Below are positions 25,206-35,565 of a stretch of 64,000 bases of DNA, piece after piece. Where the stretch lies: assembly GCA_002900995.3 (NCBI GenBank), contig CM035310.1:1786138-1850137 (forward strand), written 5' to 3'. The DNA is from Ganoderma boninense (lineage: Eukaryota > Basidiomycota > Agaricomycetes > Polyporales > Polyporaceae). Numbering within the stretch: the first letter of the stretch is position 1; the number at the start of each line of letters is the position of its first letter. A program made the translations under genes and the position numbers. A model generated the notes under the pieces. That model searched no databases. It was not told the DNA's origin and worked only from the letters and a program-made list of their open reading frames with translations.

Positions 25206-26618
25206 TCATACCAATCCATTCTTATTGAGAGCTCTGCAACAACCCAATACCCATCTACTCCGAGTTCGAGTCAAGGTTTCGCCAAAGCCACTGCCGGGAT
25301 CGTACCACCAAATGCTCTGCTCGCAGCATTGACAATTTTTCGCGCTAATGTCGCCTTTCGTTTGGTCTTCCACGGAAGCCCTTCCCCTTGGACAGGCAGG
25401 GGCCGTCGGGATGACACAGGGAGATCTCGAGGGAACGACTGGGCTGGTTTCAGCGGAACGCGCTAGCTCGCAGATTAGCCACCTGCCCGATCTCAAAGCC
25501 AGATTACAGCTCACCTCTCCTGGATAGAACCCATACGGCGGATCCATGAGTCGGAACTCAATTCCCCTCTCCTCACAAAAGTCATGCAGCATGTCCACGT
25601 CTGTCAACTGGTCGACACTGCTGTCGCACCGGCGAGTATACGTGAGGACGCGCAGCGACCCGTCGCATCGATTATGATACTCCGAGAGCCCAGCAACCGT
25701 CGTTGCGCACCCAGACGCATTAGCGATCGAGCCCAGCATGACGTGCACGAGCCCCATGGGGAGCTGACGGAACGATGGGGGCGTGCCGATGGGATGGACG
25801 ACTGAGATTTCCTGCAGACTCGTCAAAGCAGTGAGATCGTCGCCATCGAAAAGACGTTGCAGGGTGAGCGACCGAAGAGTGGGCGCGATGCCGAGAGCGG
25901 CGATAGTCGAGGGGTCGAACGAGGGGGAGATGACTTCGAGGACTTCGAGTGAATCTCGTGCGACTGCTCCAGGGCCGGACAGGGCCCACTCGAGGAATAG
26001 GTGAGTGTGCCGGCGCAGGTTGGCGTAAAGCAAATGCCTGAGCGACCACGCGGGAGCAGAGAGGGGAGGAATTGTGAGGGCTCCCCCAAAGACGCTGTTG
26101 CAGTCGACTTCGAGGTATTCCAGGCCTGGGAGGAGCGAAAGCAGCTGGAACAGCGGCAGATAATGGTATGTCTTCACCCGGAGAGCCTTGAGCCGGACCC
26201 CCACTTCAGCCAGACTTTGCAAAACCTCAGGACGGAAGGAGCCGTGGTAGAGGGAGAGATGCAATTCCTGGAGATTGGGACACAAGCGTACGATGTCCGC
26301 GTAAAAGTGTTGATGGTCGATGACCATCCCGAGGGTGCGCACAGAGCCCCTGAGGAACGCAGCGTGTTCCGGATCTCTGGCATCCGTGAGTTCGATAATC
26401 TTCCAGAACGACTTGCAATGCTCTGCGCCCCTAAGAAGCGCGACGTATGCGAATAAGAGTTGTTGGGCATACGAGCTCCATGCGCGACAAACTAGCGCAT
26501 AGTTCTTGATCCATTTGTATCGCGGTACGAGGTCATCATACTGAGCTTCCTGGAGTATCTCGAGGACCAACTCTATTGGCAAGTCGCAGCGTCGCGATGG
26601 CTGGGAAGGTAAACGCAT
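25206..26618 (-). CDS. F-box / leucine-rich-repeat protein
   Basis: A single open frame of 470 codons starts at ATG 26618. The N-terminus is an F-box-like motif (CDLPIELVLEILQEAQYDDL, then YALVCRAWSSYAQ). It is followed by irregular leucine-rich repeats (LCPNLQELHLSLYHG, LLPGLEYLEVDCN, APTLRSLTLQRLF, LTSLQEISVV). This is the common basidiomycete F-box/LRR layout, in which the F-box would bind Skp1 in an SCF ubiquitin ligase and the LRRs a substrate. The last about 90 residues after PPYGFYPGE are Arg/Cys-rich and unlike the rest. A GT donor (GTGAGC) lies right after GE, so the true C-terminus may be shorter or spliced. The target is unknown. Confidence 0.75.
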   Translation of the reverse strand: MRLPSQPSRRCDLPIELVLEILQEAQYDDLVPRYKWIKNYALVCRAWSSYAQQLLFAYVALLRGAEHCKSFWKIIELTDARDPEHAAFLRGSVRTLGMVIDHQHFYADIVRLCPNLQELHLSLYHGSFRPEVLQSLAEVGVRLKALRVKTYHYLPLFQLLSLLPGLEYLEVDCNSVFGGALTIPPLSAPAWSLRHLLYANLRRHTHLFLEWALSGPGAVARDSLEVLEVISPSFDPSTIAALGIAPTLRSLTLQRLFDGDDLTALTSLQEISVVHPIGTPPSFRQLPMGLVHVMLGSIANASGCATTVAGLSEYHNRCDGSLRVLTYTRRCDSSVDQLTDVDMLHDFCEERGIEFRLMDPPYGFYPGEVSCNLALRSGRWLICELARSAETSPVVPSRSPCVIPTAPACPRGRASVEDQTKGDISAKNCQCCEQSIWWYDPGSGFGETLTRTRSRWVLGCCRALNKNGLV

Positions 26619-28681
26619 GGTTTCCTACTTGGTCATAAGGGAGTTAATCAACGGCTCGTGGAACGAATTGTTGACAAACCTGGTGAAGGTACACTTGCAG
26701 GGCTGGTATCACCTGATGGGATATGGCAGGCTGCCACAGCTTAGGGGAAGAGCACCGTAGACAAAAAAAAAGAAGGAAAAGGCTTTAATACGGCTTGAGC
26801 AGAGGGAGGGGAATGGAGACGTGGCAAGACGCAGGCATTTTGCACCGATTTTCGCAGTCGACATTGACGTTGATGTTGATGCACCGTGCACGGCGTGTGA
26901 CACGGTGTGGCCGCCGCTTGGCGTCTTACAGGCTATACTTAGTTGGAAACGCAATCAACAAACGGTTTTACAATCGACTGGGACTTCGGAGTCAAAACTC
27001 GTGCTTCCAGACACTCAAGTGTCGCGTTTCACTGAATATAGATGGCACCGCTTTCTCCTTGATTATAACCGCGCACCGAGTCGCTCGGTGTGAATATGTC
27101 AGGCATTAACCAAGCACATGAAAAAGACCGTGTTTGGCTTCCATTCACACAAAAGCAGGGACCGAAGACAGACTGGAAGAGGGCTATATACTTACCGGGA
27201 ATTGAGACAGCCTGAGGCGTCCTGGAGACCTCCCTTCCAGTCTCAAGCAGTTTGCGGGATGCTGACCTCACCGCATGTGCTGGTCGCCGTTCCTGTTGGC
27301 CCAGATATGTATCAAACCCTAGGCACAAATAACAAGCAGGAGCCTCATGCATAGCACACTGTCCGACAGAAACCACATGCGACCAGCGCATGGTACTGAA
27401 TCCGTACCCGAGGGAAATCAGACGGCCGCACTGAGCCTTTGGAGGCATGCAAACCGCTCGAACCCAGTCACAGGGCGGCTGACACGAATTCCCTGCGCTC
27501 GTTCGAGCGGCCACCATGCAGTCAATAGACGTTGCATGGACAGAGCGGCAGGATCCGACTCACCCTTTCCAACGGATCGGGATCCACCGGGCCATCATAT
27601 TCTTCGAGGTCCTCTTCCTTCCGTGACGTCGTCGAAAAGGTGCGGATGGGGCAATAAGTGCACTCCTGCCATTGCCGTCGTCAACAGGAGCTACGGACCC
27701 GCTGAGAAGGGGGCCTCTAGAACAATCCACAAGGTTGGCGCTCTCGCGGCTATTGACAGACGGCTTCTGTACGGAATCTGCGGAGACGAAGTCGGTATCC
27801 GCGTTGAACAGGGTTGTACTAGTGGACGCGCGGCCGAAGGTTGGACGAGAGAGTGTCGTCAACACGGAGAGGCCAAGGGAGCAGAGCGATTGGGTAATGC
27901 CGTGTCCGAAGGCCGGAAGACTGAAAGAAAAGATGAGTGAAGAAGACGTCGACAAGTAGGTTAAATACTTACATGTTAAGGACACAGTATTCGCCGCCTC
28001 CGCCTCCGGGAGACTGGCATACTGCCAGATCCTTTCACCGTCCATACCGATCGTGAGCCACAAGACGAAAGGAGATGGTGCGATGAATGGCCTTGTTCGC
28101 GACGGGAAATGATGGGATTGACAGTAGGCGACTGCACGACAGTAGGAGACAGTGTAGGACCTGTGAGCGCGTCTAGCGTCGGGTGTAGGAGGAAGTGGGG
28201 GGAGGTGAAAGGAGGCTTGTGTTGAAGGGAGGCTGACGGGTACTGTACAGGTTAACTTGCTCACTTGTTACGGTTGACGCTGGGACGAGAAGAAAATAGG
28301 AGATCTTGGACCTATTACGACATCGATTGAGTGAAAGGTTACACCAGTGGGCACGACACCTAGACGAATTGAGTGGTTGACAGTAGAGCCTAACGGAAGA
28401 AATCGCTACAGACGTACGGATTCTTATCTTACTATCGTCTGGGTTTATACCGAGGCTAATGGCCATCTTCCAACTCCTTCCCTTGCCACGCTGGCGAAGC
28501 AAAACTCTGCCCGTGTATGTAAAGGGACTATAACGGGACCACTCTTGGCAATCATGGTGCCGTTCAGTTGTTGACACATGCCTGGCGGCTCCATAACAGT
28601 GCGACCGAATAAAAGGTCTGAAAAATTGGCATGTCAAACATAACAAGATGAGATAAACCACAGATAAAGATGACAGGGTGA
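26619..28681. other. 2-kb stretch without a supported gene
   Basis: Contains an A-run (26761-26769) and several mid-length open frames on both strands, none with a recognisable domain or a consistent exon chain. A minus-strand fragment near 27570-27620 (EEYDGPVDPDPLER) resembles the start of some fungal MFS transporters, but nothing after it continues that reading. Confidence 0.4.
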
Positions 28682-30365
28682 CTATCGCCTGGCACGCTTG
28701 ACACGGCTCTTTGGAAACTCTAAAGGCATTTTGAGCACAGCGCGCTTAGTCTCCGAGGCTGCATCGGGAAGACCTCGCTCTTTGAGCTCCGCAGGACTAA
28801 GCTTTTTGATGGTACAACCTACAAAACAGCCGTTGGTAAGACGGCACTTAACAGCAAGAAGACGACGCACCAAGCGACTTGAAGAGACCGCTGACACTAA
28901 AGCACGTTCGTCAGATCCGGACAAGGAAAGGGCAAGAAGGAACGCAACTGACCTGGCAGGAGACATGCCCAAGTCGTGGGCAATGCCCTCCGTGTCTGTG
29001 GCGTAGTCATCTATGCGAAGGCATAGGGCGAACATGTAAGTGAGCAACATCGTCTGGGTCTGTGGTGTCATCTTCGGTCTATATTGGTGTCGGGTGCGTT
29101 AGATTCGCGCAGAGGGATTCACACGGAAAAGACACGAACGTGTTTGTGCTCCGCTCCTTCTCCGTAAACCTCGAAGTCAGACCGTCAAGAATAATTGTAG
29201 GGACGCTGGGTAGTTTATGTTGAAGCGCGTCCTTGTCGCTGACGGTTCTCGAGTTCTTGTAGAAGGCCATCATCGTGGAGATGTAGTACACAATTTTCCT
29301 GTTAATTTGAGTAGTAATACTGAGCATCGTTGAACGGTGGCGGAGGCGGACGGATTATACGTACAGATCACGCTTGTCGGGCTTTGGCGCGGAGTAGATG
29401 AGCCTAAGCTGAAGTTTTACCCAATCGGACCGGTTCCACGGAAGTAGTGAATAACGTTCTTGAGGGGTCTTCGCTGACTTGAATGCGTTTATCGGAATTG
29501 CATTAAACTCAGCTTCAGGAATGACGTCGTGCAGAGCGTAGACATCCTGGGGTCGTTGGGCATCATCGTTGTAGGGAGGAATCAATCGATTGCTGTCTGC
29601 AGTCGCCTTTGCTTCCTCTGTGAATCGAATCAAATGATCAACAATAGAAGGCGGATAAAGCGAGACGTCGTAAGCTCGGCGCACCTGGGGTAGGAAGAGA
29701 ATCCGTGTTCGCCATAATGGTGTCCTGCAGGTGGCCAGCGACGTCTTTCATCGCGTCGATGTCCACTCTGTTGCGTTCTCGCGCGCGAATAGCGGCCTTG
29801 GCCTTCTTGGTACCGAACGTCTCCCCGAGATTATTGCGCTGCGCCATGCGCTCTTCGGTTGAGACCTCGATGGGCTTCAAATTCTTAAGCGCCTTGACTT
29901 GGCGCGTCAGGACGTGGAGGGGCGCGGGACGGAGAGTGGTGGTGTTGGTTCGTTTGTCGTGAACGCCGATCATATAGCTTGGGTAACATAGTTCAGTACA
30001 ACGACAGTATCGATGGCGCAGTTTACGCACCTGCAACCTGTTGACTGAAGGGGGCCATCTGCCGAGAAGAATTCCACGGTCTCTGTCTCGCCTACAACTA
30101 GCGTTGGTTGTGTCTCGAAAGGTGCGCCCTTATCTCTGCTTTTCTGTGCATAACAGTGGAATGCAGTGGTTTTGGGTGGATTGAGGGACGGGAAGCTGGC
30201 TGTACGGAAACGATATGAAAGAGTCGATTCAACGGCAAATTGAGTGTTGCGCGTACCAAGCACAGGCCCCACCTTGCTCCCCAGGTAGGAGCTGAGTTGG
30301 AGGGTGGCCTTTTCCTCATCGCCCGCACCGCGCTTTCGCTTTCTACTGATTGCGGAGGAGGCCAT
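28682..30365 (-). CDS. RPA49: RNA polymerase I subunit A49
   Basis: A49 is the Pol I-specific subunit that, with A34.5, aids initiation and elongation on rDNA in the nucleolus. ATG 30365 starts MASSAISRKRKRGAG. Exons give a dimerisation-domain region (LSSYLGSKVGPVLGTRNTQF, DGPLQSTG, YMIGVHDKR), the linker KALKNLKPIEVST / NNLGETFGTKKAKAAIRARE, and the tandem winged-helix region (NRLIPPYNDDAQRPQDVY, WNRSDWVKLQLRLIY, KIVYYISTMMAFYKNSR, PSVPTIILDGLTSRF, MLLTYMFALCLRIDDYATD, CTIKKLSPAELKERGL). The gene stops at 28682-28684 after a basic tail. At least five introns are present and the length of about 430 residues is typical. It is divergent from SET2 with 323 bp between the starts. Confidence 0.88.
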
Positions 30366-30688
30366 AGGACGCGCAAGGGGAATGGAGGTATTGTGGAGAA
30401 AGGCGATGGTGGTCACATCCAAAACCGATGCCCGGCGCCTCTCCCCCGTTGTCCCTTCTTCTGGCGACGACGACCTCGACGACCTCGACTGCCCGAGCCT
30501 CAAACACGTCTGCGGGCTTTTGGGTCTCTCTAGGTGCTATTGTGCTCGCCACGCTCTAACTTATTCATACTCGGAGACTCGGCGCCCAAGGACACTACCT
30601 TCCGGCCCTACCGGCAACTGACTTCTCTCGAATCCCGCAGGCGTATCTAAACTGCACATCTATTGTGCCTTCCGCTGCGGAACCCGAA
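30366..30688. promoter_or_regulatory. Shared divergent promoter of RPA49 and SET2
   Basis: Only 323 bp separate the two start codons, so the genes share one promoter interval. No strong TATA box is seen. The region is GC-rich on the RPA49 side. The shared use is inferred from geometry. Confidence 0.6.
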
Positions 30689-33600
30689 ATGTCAACCATG
30701 ACAGAAATATATGCAGAGAGCAAACCCTCCGCAGCGCTCCTCTTCGACTCCGATGCCGTTAGAGCCGAACCCTTGGAACTGGGAGCCAGCAAGGACGAGG
30801 AGATGCTGGACTTGTCCGGTCTGAGAGCAGTCAAGGAGGAGAGCTCAAAGGCAGGCATGTCTCGCAGTGTATCTGTAGAGGCGAAGCTCGAGAATGGCTC
30901 GTACAAGTCTACGCCTTCTGCAACCCCGTCCTTGCCTGTCAAGTCGAAGGGCAAACCCAAGGCCCCCGTCCAGTTGATTGGCCATTTACCACGAGCGGAA
31001 GAAGAGGCGATGACTACCTTCACCGAAATTGTGGACAACCACTATCAGTACGGTACTCTGGGGAAGTCGAGGGAGGCTCTTGAGAGCATGACGTGTGATT
31101 GCCAGTACGAGCACGGTCAGTCTGCGTTCCCCCTATGGTCTTTTCTCGCTGCCCGGTTTTCTTTCAATCCACTGCTGCACTTGGACATGCATTCGCCATC
31201 TCTAGCCCCGAAGTAGGGCTGCAGCATCGACTGCCATGCTTGATGCCACACGAAACTACGTTCGGCGTCGTTACTGTGTCGTTGCTCCTCAGTGCGCACA
31301 TAGCCGCGCGGCGTCCGGATTTGCGGTTGTTTCTATGACCCTTCTCGTTGTTAGGTCCTGTACTCTCTGCTTGGTTTTATTCTTCGTTCATAACATGTCA
31401 GACTAGCGCACGACCCTCGGACGTGCCTGTCTCCCTTTACTCCTCGTCTCTTCTCCTCCATGCCAAGTTACTGACATTTTGTAACCGTAAACTCTCAGGC
31501 ATTGACGACCCGGATGCCGCTTGCGGTCTTAGCTCAGACTGTATCAACCTAATGACGCAAGTCGAATGCCTGCCGGATGACTGTCGTTGTAGAGGTTACT
31601 GCCGAAATCAACGGTACGAGGCACCGTCTTCCTGTTACTTTCCCGTATACTGACGGAACGATAGCTTTCAGCGGAAGGAGTATGCTCCTATAGAAATCGT
31701 CAAGACGGATATGAAGGGATTTGGTCTTCGCGCGGCTGCGGACCTTCCAAGGTGCGCCACATTTTCTGTCACAGTGAGATGTCGTGCCGATGTTGGCGCA
31801 GAGATACCTTCATATACGAGTACGTCGGCGATGTCGTCAGCCACCCGTCCTTCGTCAAGCGAATGCGGCAGTATGCAGAAGAAGGTATCCGCCACTTTTA
31901 CTTCATGATGCTGCAGAAGGACGAGGTACGTTATCTTTCGAGTTTTATGGCAGGTGTCATAATCTCACTTCCTCGCAGTTCATCGATGCGACCAAGCGCG
32001 GAGGGATCGGTCGGTTCGCCAACCACAGTTGTAATCCCAACTGCTATGTGGCGAAGTGGACGGTTGACAAGCACGTCCGGATGGGCATATTCGCCAACCG
32101 CTCCATCAAGAAGCACGAGGAGCTTACGTTCAACTACAATGTCGACAGATATGGGTGAGCACTTCTTGCCATCGATGTTGCCATCAGCTAATGCTCTATC
32201 AGCCATGACGCGCAGCCATGTTACTGTGGGGAACCCAACTGCGTAGGCTTCATCGGCGGCAAAACCCAGACCGATCTGGCTGCGATGGACGATTTGTATC
32301 TGGACGGTGCGTGCAATCATATCTATCAATGCACTGTGCGCGTCTGACATGATTTATGTAGCCCTTGGCATCACTGATGAGGTCGAGATGTACGGTCTTA
32401 AGGGTTCAAAGAAGAAGAAGGGCAAGAAGCTGGACGAGGACTTCATCGTGCGTCGTCTACTGCTATTATACCTGATGGTGTTCCACCTAACATGTCGATT
32501 GCCCCCGTTCTAGCCCGATCTTAAACCCATTATTCTCAAGGAGGTGCCTAAGGTTATATCAGCGATGCGACAGACGCAAAGCAAGAAGGTCCTGGTCAAA
32601 TTGCTTATGCGTATAAAGGTGTGCTGTTCTCCCCTCTAGGACCTTTGACATGAACTGACGAACTTAAACAGCTAACGGAGGATCTAGCTGCTCTACGGCA
32701 GATCATGCGCTTGAGGGGTTTCAGTGTAATGACGAATATTCTTGAAGATTATTCCCAAGATATTGAGATCCAGACGCTTGTGAGTAGACGTAAGTTGTAA
32801 GGGAGTCATAGTGCTGACGATTCCGTAGGCGTTGGAGTGCATGACGACTTGGCCACTGATCCAGCGGAACAAGGTCGAAGATTCTCAGGTGAATGAACCC
32901 GTCGAGGTGTGTGCGCAGTCCGACAACGAGGGCCTTGCGACATTGGCAAAGAAGGTACGTAGTCTTCACATGGAATAATTTTTTATTAACACAGTATCCT
33001 CCAGCTGTTGGCACAATGGGAGACGCTCGAGTACGCTTATCGGATACCCAAGCGCATGAAGGGTGACGACGACAAAGAGTCACCGAAGAAGGTCATCGTG
33101 TTCAACTATGATGATGATGAGCGCCCGTCGAAACGCTCTCGCCCCGAGGATGACTTCCCGATCTTTATTCTCCCCTCCGAGTCCTCCACAGCCCGTCCCA
33201 AGACGCCGCCTTCACCCGTCACTTATGAGCACGTGCCGTCGGCACTCGATAAACTCCTCATGCAGCGGAAGGCGGAACGGCAGAAGCAGCGGGACATTGC
33301 GGACATCATCGCGAAGGCAGCCAAGGCGGCGGAGGAGGCTAGGCAGCCCAAGCCACCGCCGGAGCCGACAATGGAGTCTCTGTTCGGGCTTCTGCCGAAA
33401 CGGGATCGCATCGTTGACTGGGAGGAGAAGAAGAGGAGGAAGTCGTCTTCGTCGTCGAAGCACAAAAAACCACACCAGTCGAAGGAAGAAAAGGAGGCGA
33501 ACAAGGAGAAGAGGCTGTTGAAGCTCATCAGTCCGATCGTCGTGAAGTGCATGTCGAAGCATAAGGACCAGATGGACCACGACCAGTTCAAGAAGTATGC

Positions 33601-34209
33601 GAAGGAGGTACCGTTCTTCGAATGGTGATATTGCCATAGACCGCGTGCTGACTACATCCTTTCTAGCTCACGCATGTCATTGCTGAGAAGGAGAAAAAGT
33701 CGTCGAGCTATAAGGAGGGCAAGCTAGACGCTCTTTCGGAAGACAAGACGGTCAAAATCAAGAAATTCGCGAAGGAGTACATCGTGAAGGTTCTCCACAA
33801 GCTGGAGAAGGCTGGAAAACGGCGAAGACCTATCTCCACTGCTGCATCCTCGTCAACTCCAGATAGCCGTGCGGATAACGATGATGCTGCTATCCCTAAT
33901 GCAATCGTCGAGGATATCATGGACATATGCCCCGATGATGACGAAGACGACGATATCAGCGACAGGGACGCGAGCGAACATGAGGATGAAGGCGAGGATT
34001 ACCGAGAGAATGGCGGTGAACCCTCAAGGTCAGGAAGCCCAGAGGACATTGCAGTTGGTTCGGGGCGCACTTCGCCAACGCTGGTCTCCGACCCCGAATA
34101 CGATCCGGTTCTGAAAAAGGTGGTTTCTCGGACGGAATCATCGTCATCGTTACATTACTCCAAGCAGAAGCTTCATAATGGTTCACGCGGAGCATCCCAC
34201 AGATGGTAG
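30689..34209 (+). CDS. SET2: Histone H3 lysine-36 methyltransferase SET2
   Basis: Set2 travels with elongating RNA polymerase II and methylates H3K36. ATG 30689 opens exon 30689-31115; the next exon starts at 31499. Seen in order: an AWS zinc region ([42 protein letters not shown]); the SET domain ([60 protein letters not shown]); post-SET ([14 protein letters not shown]); a helical TFIIS/LEDGF-like segment ([20 protein letters not shown]); a lysine/serine-rich linker; and a C-terminal SRI-type helical region ([39 protein letters not shown]), which in the family binds the Pol II CTD. The acidic tail ends at TAG 34207. I did not see the WW motif present in yeast Set2. Intron 1 is unusually long (383 nt). 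Confidence 0.93.
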
Positions 34210-34815
34210 CATTCTAGACCGTCGTCGTTCTGGATGTTGGTAGGGATGTATGCTGTGCTCTGTTTGTGTTGTGCTTGCTCGCAGACACATCGGACCCGGG
34301 ATAATGATTGACTTATTTGTTGTTACACTAAATAACCTTTCTAGTTACGCAATACCAATGTACTCTGGCACGTCTCGCATCACTACATCAAGGACCTGGA
34401 ATCGATGATCCTTGCTCTGCAACAAGTTTGCCTTACTTGTGATGTTCAATAACCCAACGGGTTCAGGATGGAATTTCAGGTAGCGGCCACAACCAGGATG
34501 ATAGATCGATTGCTTCGCAGTGCTGGCGACTGATTCGAGCCCTAACATCAAACGGAAAGGTTCCAAGGTTTGTGTCATCTCTTGCCTTGTACCTTGCGTC
34601 GTGCTTGCTTACATGTTAATTGATTTCTCATTAGCGTTGTTCAGGCTGTGAAGACGTGAAGGGTGTACCTGCTGTTGTCAGCCTCAGTCTGATCCTCAAC
34701 AAACCCAGTATATTTGCGGTGCGTCGGCTCATCCTCACTTACTCCCATTATCTGCTTACAGACAAATCCATTCACCTCATTGCTTACTGCTGCGCAGTCA
34801 TCTGTACTCCTCGCC
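34210..34815. other. Intergenic between SET2 and the lysine-rich orphan
   Basis: About 600 bp, containing the SET2 3' end and the next promoter. A 77-codon minus-strand frame from ATG 34578 has no recognisable domain and is not called. Confidence 0.45.
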
Positions 34816-35565
34816 ATGCCTTACCCTGTCAACTACGCCAATCTCTTGTCTGTCTCCTCCGCGCTGTGGCTCGGCACCGGAGGGATTGGGAAGAGAACCT
34901 GGTACGATTCAGACCCTTCTCCAGAGGTGATGAAGAAAATACTCGTCACGCGTGAGTACACAGAAAACTCTTCCGGTTTCTTTGCTGCTAATCGTCCTCA
35001 GTGTTTAAAATTCCCCAACCTCCCTTCAAGATCGACACCGTCTCCGACACGCCTCCTTTACTATCACCGTCTCACGCCTCCACAACTCCCGTCCGCCCGG
35101 CTCTCGTTCGCGCGTGCAGCAGCGCCACCCTCATCGACACCGACTTCCTTTCCGACCCCCTCTCCCCGATCGTCAGCCGCCGTATAGCAGAATCGCGCCG
35201 CAAGACTTCAGCCGACAACCTCAAGAGTATCGAACTGGTCGACCGTCTCCATAGCCATCTCCCCGTCACGCCTGCATTCCCGGTCGAGGATGGCAACCTC
35301 GGCCAGGACGTACCGGTCGTTAACGCTGCCACGTCACCGCTCAAGCCGAAGGTCCGCCGCGCGAAGAAGAGGACGACGACGAAGAAGAAGAAGACTGTGC
35401 GTTGGGCGGCCGACGTCATCGAGCGGGTAAGATCCTTGCTCTTGTTCTTCTTGCTTTACACACACGATGTTCACATTTATTTGCGAGCAGGAAATCCAGG
35501 CGAATCGACCAGTAACCGGACGCGAGCGGCTTGAACGCCTCAGGAGGCTCGGCTACACCGTATGA
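34816..35565 (+). CDS. Small lysine-rich orphan protein
   Basis: Three exons join in one frame: 34816-34951, 35002-35426 and 35491-35565, giving 211 residues from ATG 34816 to TGA 35563-35565. No domain is recognised. The N-terminal third (NYANLLSVSSALWLG, KRTWYDSDPSPEVMKKIL) and the Pro/Ser-rich middle are followed by a very basic stretch (KPKVRRAKKRTTTKKKKTVR), a likely nuclear localisation signal. The protein ends RLERLRRLGYTV. The clean GT-AG introns (50 and 64 nt), good start and conserved-looking ends support a real gene. Function is unknown; nuclear location is inference. Confidence 0.68.

Noticed and set aside
27560..27650. MFS-like N-terminus (EEYDGPVDPDPLER) on the minus strand
   Set aside because: No transmembrane exons follow in any frame, so the match is probably chance.
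34345..34578. 77-codon minus-strand frame between SET2 and the orphan gene
   Set aside because: It has a proper ATG, but a short length and no recognisable motif; such a frame is expected by chance in this much sequence.
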